From positions 1 to 64,000 of the forward strand of contig JAQUVD010000020.1 in assembly GCA_028693555.1 (NCBI GenBank): a stretch of DNA of 64,000 nt. The letters are read 5' to 3'. Positions 18,181 to 25,740 of the stretch are shown one piece after another (position 1 is the stretch's first letter; each line of letters opens with the position of its first letter). Below the pieces are notes generated by a model. That model was not told where the DNA came from. It was given only the letters and a program-made list of their open reading frames with translations, and ran no database searches. The translations under genes and the position numbers were made by a program. The DNA is from Hespellia sp. GTDB lineage: Bacteria > Bacillota > Clostridia > Lachnospirales > Lachnospiraceae.

Positions 18181-19506
18181 TTAAGCCTTTCCTTTTCTTA
18201 TGTTTAATACAAATCCGGCTGCCGCACATATGAACAGTCCGATCGATAACGGACTCAAAGTGCTTCCCAGCACTCCTCCGAACACCATAACACCGAGTGA
18301 TGCACCTATATTTCTTGTAAGATGCGTAAGACTGCTTACTGTTGACTTGTTATCTTCAGCCTGTTCAACCACATTGCTCAAAAGAACAGTTCCGAGAATT
18401 CCAAGTCCAACACCTATGAGTACAAGACCAACATATATAACTGCGCCAGCCGTATACTGACATATAAAGCTCAGGAAACAACCAAGTACAACACTGCCCC
18501 AGCCCCCAAATATACTCTTTGAGCCTTTGCCTTTCATTGTTGCTCCTAGAATGCTTCCGATTCCGCTTCCGACCACATAAATCACCAGGCATATACTCGA
18601 CATTTTCACCGACATACCAAGTGATGTCTGCAATACTGTTGGGAAATATGCAATGGCTACATTTATGCATGCTCCCATAAAGAACATCTGTATCATCATT
18701 TTCTGAAGTTTTTTATTGTTCTTCATCTCATACGGAATAACTCCGTTTTCTTTCTTTGATTCGCTCACAAATATCCATATGAGCAGTAAAACTCCTATCG
18801 GAAGAAGTATTGCAAAGAGCGGCCGTTCGGTCATACGGTCAAAGCCGAACATAAGGCAGCATATTGCCGCCGATAAAATAAGCGCATGACGTACATTGAG
18901 TACCGAATCGTTTTTAATCTCCGAGGTTTTTGCGACAAATACTGCAATAAGAATGATTGCTACAATTTCAAGAGGGAGCAGTGATAGAAATCCATTTCTC
19001 CAGGAAGATGTGGATATAAAATAGCTTCCCCAAATACTTCCAAGCCCCTTTCCCACTATTGTTATCAGCGCAAGCGTAGCAAATACTATCTTGTAGCTTT
19101 TCTTTTCAAAATATTCTCCGATGATTCCGTAGATAGCCGGTACGCTTATTCCTGATCCGAGTCCCATTATTACCCTTGACAAAATCAGCATTGCCATATT
19201 CGGCGCTGACCAGCCGACAAGTGTTCCAGCTGTAAAAATAATGTATCCGATGATAAAATTCTTTTTGCTTCCAAATTTATCGCATATATGTCCGAACAAC
19301 GGCATGGTCATTGCGGATGCAAGAACATATCCGCCGTATATCCATGAATAAGAAACTTTTGAATTGAATTCTTTGCTTATCGTACTCATTGATGTACTCA
19401 TCATTGTCTGAATTATCATTGAATTCAACATTCCAATTGCTACACCTACAAGTATTCCCCAGTGTATTGAACTTTTTTTCTTTACAGCTATACCGTCAGT
19501 CATCAT
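18181..19506 (-). CDS. MFS multidrug/product exporter
   Basis: A 441-residue major facilitator with about 12-14 membrane segments. Signatures are the loop 2-3 motif FGHICDKFGSKKNFIIGY, the first-helix region GVAIGMLNSMIIQTMM and the DHA-type motif C region SRVIMGLGSGISVPAIYG. It resembles drug:H+ antiporters of the DHA2 type. It lies between the NRPS and the phosphotransferase in one operon, so export of the product or self-protection is likely. I start it at ATG 19506 because GAAGGAG lies just upstream; it then overlaps the NRPS stop by 11 bases. Confidence 0.88.
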   Translation of the reverse strand: MMTDGIAVKKKSSIHWGILVGVAIGMLNSMIIQTMMSTSMSTISKEFNSKVSYSWIYGGYVLASAMTMPLFGHICDKFGSKKNFIIGYIIFTAGTLVGWSAPNMAMLILSRVIMGLGSGISVPAIYGIIGEYFEKKSYKIVFATLALITIVGKGLGSIWGSYFISTSSWRNGFLSLLPLEIVAIILIAVFVAKTSEIKNDSVLNVRHALILSAAICCLMFGFDRMTERPLFAILLPIGVLLLIWIFVSESKKENGVIPYEMKNNKKLQKMMIQMFFMGACINVAIAYFPTVLQTSLGMSVKMSSICLVIYVVGSGIGSILGATMKGKGSKSIFGGWGSVVLGCFLSFICQYTAGAVIYVGLVLIGVGLGILGTVLLSNVVEQAEDNKSTVSSLTHLTRNIGASLGVMVFGGVLGSTLSPLSIGLFICAAAGFVLNIRKGKA

Positions 19507-21769
19507 CCTCATCTCCTTCACGGTCTTCAAATAGCAAGGCTAGTTTTCGTATAGACGTATGACTCAGGAATTCCTGAACCGAAAGGTTTGTGCCAAATTC
19601 CGCATTGACCTTTTCCATCAGAGTCAAGAGCTGCACCGAATCAACCTCCATCTCAAAAAAGCTTTTTGTTACATCTATAGGTATATTTTGATCTAGGTTT
19701 TCTTTGCATATATTGAATAATTTTCTTTCATATTCCGTTTTAGGCGGTATAAGAGTTCTGCTCACCGTATCTGTCAGCTTAAAGTTCATCAGCTTCTTTC
19801 TGTCTACTTTACGATTTGCCGTAAGAGGTATTTCTTTAAGGACCTGATACGTCTTCGGAACCATGTACTCGGGAAGGCTCGAGTTTACCGCTTCATTTGC
19901 TTTTTCCTGATTAAAATCCGTTTCGTCAGTCACAACAAAAGCTGCGATCTGCTTTCTGTTATGATTGTTCAGAAGCACTACCGCTACATCTTTTATGCCT
20001 TCTATCTTTCTGATGCAGCCCTCTATCTCATCAAGTTCTATCCTAAAGCCGTTTACCTTGACCTGGTTATCTATTCTTCCCAGGATATCCACATATCCCT
20101 CACGGCGATACATACCCAGATCTCCGGTTCTGTATATCCTTCCGTATTTCGGATGCTCGATAAAATGCTTTTTTGTCTGCTCACCATCGCCTTTATATCC
20201 AAGTGCTATCCCGATTCCTCCGATACATATCTCGCCTTCAACTTCCGGATAGCAATTTTTAAGCTTTTCATCGAGAACATATATCGTCTGATTTTTCATC
20301 GGATATCCGTACGGTATCCTTCCCCTGAATTCATTCTTAAGCTCTTCTACCTCATATAATATCGACCATATCGAAGCTTCCGTTGCTCCTCCCAGGCTTA
20401 TAAAACGGCTGTTCGGGCATATGTTTTTATTTGACGTGAAAAGTTCCTGTGGAATCTTATCGCCGCTTATCAGAACTATTCTCATATTCGGCAACTGTTC
20501 ACCCTTTCTTATTCCGTCGAGTACCAGCTTCCATATTGTCGGAACACTGTTCCATATTGTGATGCCTTCGTTTTTGCAGATCTTTCGCAAGCCATATATG
20601 TTTTTTGCGCCTTCGCTGACATAAAGAGAACCGCCCGCATAAACCGATCCAAATATATCGAATACTGAAAGGTCAAAGGAGAAGCTTGAAACAATCATGA
20701 ATTTGTCCATGGATGTCATTTCATATCTGCTTACCAGATCCTGAACTGTATTTACAGCTCCCTGTTGGGATATCATGACTCCTTTGGGTTTAGTCACACA
20801 TGAAAGACATTCGGTCATTCCGTAGAATGTACGAATCGCATTTGTGTTATATTTTCTCTGAACCTTGTCGATAAGAGAAACATCCATTACCTCTCCACAT
20901 AGAAGTATGTTCTTCACTCTTTCAAGACTCTTCTTTTCTTCATCGGTAACAGACATCTCAACAAAAGTACGAAGTACATAGTTCATACCGTCAATATCAG
21001 TTACACTGTTTTTTTTAAGTACCTCAAACAAAAGCTTCGGATCTGAAATAAATTCTCTGTAAGGAATCTGTATCTGTTCGATTCCAAGCTGAACCGGTGC
21101 AACATAAAACATAAAAAATCCAATAACATGAAACAAAGGAAGTATATTTGCAGTAATGTCTCCGCCAAATCTTCCTACAAGCGAATTTATCCTTTGCACT
21201 GCCGAAACAACCTGCGCATTATCAAACTCAATTCTTTTTGATTTACCTTCGGTTCCACTTGTATAAAGTGCAAATGCAACAGCTTTTTGGTTGCGTTCAT
21301 TTACTATTTCTTTTTCATTCGTACATTTTTCACTGTTTAAAAATTTTTCAGCCTCGTAAATGAGAGCATCAGCATTTATTATACGGATATCTGCTACCCA
21401 TTCGGAGTCCGAAAAACTCATTCTGTCACTTATAAGAATCTTTGTCTCTGATTCTGTAATTAAATTTTTTCCTTGAATAGAATCTGCTAATTTATCGCTT
21501 CCGAAAGGAACAAGCTCAATAACTGCGCCGGCATATACTGATCCCCAAAACAGATCTGTAAACTTGACTAGATCATCTATACATATAAATACATGGTCTC
21601 CCTTTGAAATCTCCCATTCTTTAAGAGTTCTCGCCATAACTATAGCTCTTGCGTTAAGCTCGTTGTATGTAATTCTTTTTTTCTCGGCTCCACAAAAGCT
21701 AATACCTCTGTCAGAAAAATTTACAGAAGCATTTCTTAAAATATCTATAAGAGTTCCGTTTTCTTTCAT
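19496..21769 (-). CDS. NRPS adenylation-PCP protein with a chimeric A domain
   Basis: A 757-residue protein with no condensation domain. Residues 1-320 carry adenylation cores A1 to A5 (ALYTSGTEGKSK at 168-178; LPLFHVIGFF; TFYGMTE at 314-320). At about 325-335 the sequence re-enters a second A domain inside core A3 (TKPKGVMISQQGAVNT). It runs again through A4 (FSFDLSVFDIFG), A5 (GGATEAS), A6, A7 (YRTGDL), A8 (GRIDNQVKVNGFRIELDEIE) and A10 (TANRKVDRK, Lys653). A PCP with FFEMEVDSVQLL (Ser711) follows. The A3-A5 stretch is thus duplicated, making the domain about 150 residues too long. AAGGAGA precedes ATG 21769. It is the first gene of the operon; substrate cannot be read safely from the duplicated pocket. 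Confidence 0.88.
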   Translation of the reverse strand: MKENGTLIDILRNASVNFSDRGISFCGAEKKRITYNELNARAIVMARTLKEWEISKGDHVFICIDDLVKFTDLFWGSVYAGAVIELVPFGSDKLADSIQGKNLITESETKILISDRMSFSDSEWVADIRIINADALIYEAEKFLNSEKCTNEKEIVNERNQKAVAFALYTSGTEGKSKRIEFDNAQVVSAVQRINSLVGRFGGDITANILPLFHVIGFFMFYVAPVQLGIEQIQIPYREFISDPKLLFEVLKKNSVTDIDGMNYVLRTFVEMSVTDEEKKSLERVKNILLCGEVMDVSLIDKVQRKYNTNAIRTFYGMTECLSCVTKPKGVMISQQGAVNTVQDLVSRYEMTSMDKFMIVSSFSFDLSVFDIFGSVYAGGSLYVSEGAKNIYGLRKICKNEGITIWNSVPTIWKLVLDGIRKGEQLPNMRIVLISGDKIPQELFTSNKNICPNSRFISLGGATEASIWSILYEVEELKNEFRGRIPYGYPMKNQTIYVLDEKLKNCYPEVEGEICIGGIGIALGYKGDGEQTKKHFIEHPKYGRIYRTGDLGMYRREGYVDILGRIDNQVKVNGFRIELDEIEGCIRKIEGIKDVAVVLLNNHNRKQIAAFVVTDETDFNQEKANEAVNSSLPEYMVPKTYQVLKEIPLTANRKVDRKKLMNFKLTDTVSRTLIPPKTEYERKLFNICKENLDQNIPIDVTKSFFEMEVDSVQLLTLMEKVNAEFGTNLSVQEFLSHTSIRKLALLFEDREGDEDDD

Positions 21770-22412
21770 TACTGTCTCCTTAGCCTGTTTAAATTAAATA
21801 TGTGATTCGTAACTCTCTCATGTCCCAAAATTCATTTGTTTTGGTTAGTTTTTACTAACTCGTATTCAAAAAAAATTTCTCCTTTCTTCTTCCGAACTAA
21901 CTCTTGAACCAATTTTTTCAAACAAAACGTCCGGTTAGCTCAATCAAACCGCATTGTAATGGTAAATACTATGATTTAGCGTTAGTATGTAGTAACACTT
22001 TCACATATTGTACCTTGAAAGCTTGATAAATTTAGTGATTTAAAATGCCTATTTCTATTATAATAAGTGCATGAACTAAGGAATGTACTTATTATAACTT
22101 TTGCAGCGCCGTGAATCACCAGTTTTTTGTAAATGTGTTAAATTTCCAAAGTAGAATCCAATATTAAAAATGGATTTCTAAATTTTCTTTTGTAAATCTA
22201 ATAACGTTATACTCCTTTGTTCGCAATATTGCAATGTTTTTTTTCATTTTCGAAATATACTAATAGAGAAAATTTTTCAATAATCTCTAAGCATGCTCTG
22301 TCAAAGACACGCTAGGGAACTTCTCATGAAGACTTTTTGAATTTATTCGGATTTCTGTTGAAGAATACTACAAACATAATAAAAATACAACTTTATGGAA
22401 TGATTCCCATCT
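21770..22412. other. Control region upstream of the biosynthetic operon
   Basis: No gene is seen. The inverted repeat GTTAGT-TTTT-ACTAAC (21844-21859) lies about 75 bases before the NRPS start, with further GTTAG-type copies on the same strand at about 21895 and 21935. A large inverted repeat, TTATAATAAGTGCAT and ATGTACTTATTATAA with one mismatch (22058-22072 / 22083-22097), lies further out. These are candidate operators for regulation of the operon. I could not pick a convincing -35/-10 pair. Confidence 0.45.
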
Positions 22413-22550
22413 ATGTACGTAGAAGGCAGTATAATTCAAATCTCGGTTTCTGAAGAAAATCTAAATAATTTCGGCTCTAATCCCAATAAATACGAAAAGA
22501 ATAACCATGGTATTAGTTATGATACGCTGGTAAAGATAATGGAATCTTGA
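22413..22550 (+). CDS. Short hypothetical ORF, uncertain
   Basis: ATG 22413 to TGA 22548-22550 encodes 45 residues beginning MYVEGSIIQISVSEENLNNF. There is no clear ribosome site, so it may be the relic of a longer gene. A hairpin follows at 22596. Confidence 0.25.
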   Translation: MYVEGSIIQISVSEENLNNFGSNPNKYEKNNHGISYDTLVKIMES

Positions 22551-22595
22551 AATTTGAAATCAGAGTGAAGTAATCATATTACACGAATGAAAAAC

Positions 22596-22626
22596 GGGAG
22601 ATACACAGATTTTTGTGCTATCTCCC
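22596..22626. terminator. Hairpin, possible terminator
   Basis: GGGAGATA (22596-22603) pairs with TATCTCCC (22619-22626), with an inner ACA/TGT extension. Downstream are the near-direct repeats TGGTAAATTCA/TGGTAAAATGA (about 22665-22686) and an imperfect inverted repeat CTATACTTCAA / TTGAAAGTATAG (22694-22721). Together they mark a structured junction between the cargo region and the plasmid-type backbone. Confidence 0.45.
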
Positions 22627-22797
22627 ATGTTGATTTTAGTGTTATATCAAGGTCATTAAATCGTGGTAAATTCATGGTAAAATGAGTATTTTCCTATACT
22701 TCAAAGTGCTTGAAAGTATAGTGTTTATGCAGCTAATCAAATAGCTATAAATTTTACTTAACTTGACAAACTCTTTATTAGAGAGAAATTTCTCCTG

Positions 22798-23763
22798 CTA
22801 TTTTGCCACTCCGCCTTCCATCCGTTCCAGTAACGTAAAATATTTCTGCTGATATTTATCAATTGCTTCCTGCATTTTGGCTTTCAACTCTTCTACTTCT
22901 TTTGCATGTTTTTGCTCTGCTTCTAAAAGCTTCTTCTCTCCTGTTAATTCCGACATTTCAATACTGCGGACACTTTCCTGTTGTTTTAGCCTCAACTCTT
23001 CAAGCTGCTTCTGATGTGCTTCTTCCATTGTCTTTCTCTCAGTATCATGCTCCGTCTGGAGATCCATTACCAGTTTTTGGCGTTCCAATTCCGTTGTCTG
23101 CTGAAGCTTGACCGCTTCATTGGACATTTCTTCTATCTGTTTTTGAAGCAGTACAACCTCTTGTTCAACTTTCTCTTTTTCCTTCATAATCTGATCGGTC
23201 TGTTCTACTGTACTCTTCATTTTTTGATTTTTGTCCTTTAGTTCGGCACAAGAATCCGTTAATGTCTGGTTCAATCTATCCTTGTCAGATAGTTTTTCCT
23301 TAAAATCCATCTGCTGCTCTTCCAGTTTCTTTTCCAATTCACTAATTTGTGCTGTCAATCTAGCGTTTTCATCTTTTAATTCTGCAGAACGTTTCTGACT
23401 GCTTTCTTTTATCTGTTCCATTACTGTATTACTTCCCTGCAGCTCCTGTATTGTAGTGTCTTTGGAGCGAAGGAGCACTTCATAGTCCCCTCTTACCTTC
23501 TCTTCTATATTAATCTTTTCTTCCAACAGGTTTGTAACAAGACGATTGATCGAACTCATATGTTCTTCGTACTTCTCCAGCACTTTTTTGTCTTCTCCAA
23601 GATTGATTTTTACCTGTTGCATTTCATATGCCTCTATGAGTCTTGCAAAGGCACCCTGTTGATTCTCCTGTAACTCATCTGCAATCTGTTTAAATTTATT
23701 CGCTGTTTCATCGTTGATCCGAAACGATCTTGGTTTTGATAATTCCTGTTTTAAATCGTTCAT
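22798..23763 (-). CDS. RHH-type DNA-binding protein with long coiled coil (KfrA-like layout)
   Basis: A 321-residue protein. The N-terminus (KPRSFRINDETANKFKQIA, then GAFARLIEAYE) has the ribbon-helix-helix pattern. Residues about 75-310 are a nearly unbroken coiled coil rich in E, K, Q and L heptads. Small DNA-binding heads on long coiled coils are known in plasmid stability proteins such as KfrA, though KfrA uses a different head and homology is not claimed. ATG 23763 is chosen for GGAGGG upstream; the frame extends to 23850. The GTAATACA repeats just upstream are its likely binding sites, so it is probably autoregulated. Confidence 0.7.
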   Translation of the reverse strand: MNDLKQELSKPRSFRINDETANKFKQIADELQENQQGAFARLIEAYEMQQVKINLGEDKKVLEKYEEHMSSINRLVTNLLEEKINIEEKVRGDYEVLLRSKDTTIQELQGSNTVMEQIKESSQKRSAELKDENARLTAQISELEKKLEEQQMDFKEKLSDKDRLNQTLTDSCAELKDKNQKMKSTVEQTDQIMKEKEKVEQEVVLLQKQIEEMSNEAVKLQQTTELERQKLVMDLQTEHDTERKTMEEAHQKQLEELRLKQQESVRSIEMSELTGEKKLLEAEQKHAKEVEELKAKMQEAIDKYQQKYFTLLERMEGGVAK

Positions 23764-23878
23764 ACTGCCCTCCGTTTTCCCATTCAAAATGTCGTACGTC
23801 TTTGTTCTCTGTATTTTTTTCATTATATCATAGATTGATTGTTCCATCAATATAGTTCAACTCAAAAAACAACATAAT

Positions 23879-23990
23879 AGTAATACATTACACTGTAATA
23901 CTTATGTAATACATTATAATTCTTTAGCTTTTTTGTTTCTTTAAATATAAATGTAATACACTACAACGTAATACATATGTATTACATAAG
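23879..23990. repeat. Array of GTAATACA-type repeats, likely operator/centromere
   Basis: GTAATAC or its complement GTATTAC occurs repeatedly in two blocks (23879-23918 and 23951-23988). In each block the copies are closely phased, for example TGTAATAC-TTAT-GTAATACATTA and CGTAATACATATGTATTACA. The array lies between the divergent coiled-coil gene and the relaxation operon. Repeated short sites are typical targets of RHH dimers. Confidence 0.65.
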
Positions 23991-24036
23991 ATTTTACTCT
24001 TATCATTTATTTATTCTCCTGCCGGCAAAGTACTCC

Positions 24037-24065
24037 TTGCCAGTTTTTTTGTTTCTTGCTATACT
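24037..24065 (+). promoter_or_regulatory. Sigma-A promoter of the relaxation/coupling operon
   Basis: TTGCCA (24037-24042), a 17-base spacer and TATACT (24060-24065). The transcript would start near 24072 and carry a leader of about 100 bases. Confidence 0.75.
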
Positions 24066-24086
24066 TGAAATACTTTATTTTCGTTG

Positions 24087-24165
24087 TCTTTTGACATTGG
24101 AAGTCTTTCAATTCCTGGAGACAGGTACTACTATTACTTGTTCCTGTTGACCTCGTAATTGAAAG
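24087..24165 (+). ncRNA. Structured leader RNA with GNRA hairpin (copy 1)
   Basis: The leader contains CCTG-GAGA-CAGG (24114-24125), a GNRA-tetraloop hairpin also found before the genes at 33227 and 43850. Two longer pairings compete with it: ACAGG (24121-24125) with CCTGT (24143-24147), and CTTTCAATT (24105-24113) with AATTGAAAG (24157-24165). The last pairing covers the GAAAGGA ribosome site of the next gene, so a switch between folds could control translation. This is inferred from sequence complementarity only. Confidence 0.6.
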
Positions 24166-24174
24166 GATTATTTT

Positions 24175-25740
24175 ATGAAATCATTATCATTTTTTGAAAA
24201 AAGCCTGTGCGATAACGCCAGGCTTTTTTCATTAAGCAAAATACAATTGGATTTATTTTTATTGCTGCAGACTAATACGCTTACCTATTCGCAGCTTTTT
24301 GCAACCCGGTTGCACGGAAACACCGAAGCGTCTGCCCGGCTGGCCATCAAGCGGCTGGAAAAGTATGGATATGTTCAGTCTAAGATTTTGCCCAGTTGCA
24401 ACCAGACCAAATACTACTGCCTCACTCCCAAAGGACGTAATCTCTTAAAAAACTTTTTAACAGACGATTACCTTAACGCAATGCATGTGGATTGGGAGCG
24501 CCGTCCGCCATCCGGGAACCAGCAGATACTGCATCGTATCCGCACTAACGATTTCTATGTGCAATATATAAGCGCTCCCATGAGCCAACCAGCTCCGTGG
24601 CTTCTGGAATCTGCATTAAGCAGTACGGATTCCGCCTCTGAAATGCCGCCCCGATGCGATGGGATGCTGCTTTCTCCTTCCGGCAGCCGCTATTACATCG
24701 AGCAGGATAACAGCACCCAGTCCGAAACCATTCTGCTGAAAAAAGTCAATCAGTATGCAAAGTGTGATATTTTCTCCAATCCGCATAACACACTAGTGTT
24801 CTGCCTTGCCTTCCACGAAAAATCTTCTTTTGCAGACAAGCCATCTTTTTCAATCTACAAGATACTGCTCCGCTTCATCAAGCTATGGACTATACTCGAA
24901 GAAGACTACGGCATGGAATTGGATTATGAGCAATTCATGCAGGCGCTTAATACATCCTCATTGTCCAGAACAATATCTGCAGGAGACCTCCAGACATTTC
25001 GCGGGCTCCACCTTAAACATCCGGATGTTGACACCTTAGGTGACACAGTTCAGCTCAAAAGGCGATATTTACACGATACAGAGCATTCTGAGACGAAAGG
25101 CAGAGCATTGGACCTTGTATTTCAAAAACGTCTTAAATCGCATTTCTCGCGTTTTTATGACAATAACACCAATTTGTATATGAATGCGCTGCAAGGAATA
25201 TCGTTATTTGCCGTTCCGAACCATAGGCTTTCTTTCTACCTCCCCCACATCATGCCGAACGAACATATGTTCTCAGAGCTGTTTCTGGATCGTCTGCTAC
25301 ACAGCGGTCTCAACATTGATGGCTGGGTATATCAGAGACCACTTGCTTTCACCTGCAGCGATCAGACACCTTTTTATTTCCGACACGGATTTTTGCATCC
25401 TGTTTACGGGGCAATCGCTGTTGAACTGCCTGTCGTAGATCTAAGTGCAACTGTACGGCTGATGCACTACTTCAAGAATGCAGTTTTGGACTCATCACTT
25501 ACGCTTGTTTTAGTCCTTTCACGAGACGCTATCTCTCAGTTTAAGAAAACGATTAACGACAGTTACTCCACAAAACTCCTTAAAAGCCGCTCTGTGATCT
25601 GGATGGATGTCGGCCATTCTCTTGATATAGGCAGTTCCTCTTTCCACTTTTTTGATTCCGTAAGTTCAGATGTGTTATTTGAATGCGACGAATTTGACGA
25701 GAAACTGCATCTCGTGAAAGGTGGAGCCCATGAAGATTGA
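24175..25740 (+). CDS. Replication-relaxation family protein (candidate relaxase)
   Basis: A 521-residue protein with an N-terminal winged helix (LTYSQLFATRLHGN, ARLAIKRLEKYGYVQSKIL, KYYCLTPKGRNLLKNF). A region with RCDGMLL...YYIEQDNSTQSE follows, a D...E-x-D-x-x-TQ pattern typical of Replic_Relax-family proteins of Gram-positive mobile elements. These are linked to plasmid nicking/relaxation, and some are thought to have a nuclease fold. No classical HUH relaxase is in the window, so this is the best candidate for the transfer relaxase. ATG 24175 follows GAAAGGA. It overlaps the coupling-protein start by 11 bases. Confidence 0.7.
   Translation: MKSLSFFEKSLCDNARLFSLSKIQLDLFLLLQTNTLTYSQLFATRLHGNTEASARLAIKRLEKYGYVQSKILPSCNQTKYYCLTPKGRNLLKNFLTDDYLNAMHVDWERRPPSGNQQILHRIRTNDFYVQYISAPMSQPAPWLLESALSSTDSASEMPPRCDGMLLSPSGSRYYIEQDNSTQSETILLKKVNQYAKCDIFSNPHNTLVFCLAFHEKSSFADKPSFSIYKILLRFIKLWTILEEDYGMELDYEQFMQALNTSSLSRTISAGDLQTFRGLHLKHPDVDTLGDTVQLKRRYLHDTEHSETKGRALDLVFQKRLKSHFSRFYDNNTNLYMNALQGISLFAVPNHRLSFYLPHIMPNEHMFSELFLDRLLHSGLNIDGWVYQRPLAFTCSDQTPFYFRHGFLHPVYGAIAVELPVVDLSATVRLMHYFKNAVLDSSLTLVLVLSRDAISQFKKTINDSYSTKLLKSRSVIWMDVGHSLDIGSSSFHFFDSVSSDVLFECDEFDEKLHLVKGGAHED

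Noticed and set aside
22665-22721. TGGTAAA direct repeats and inverted repeat, considered as an integration (att) site
   Set aside because: No integrase or tRNA end is adjacent and no second copy was found in the window. Kept only as a structured junction.
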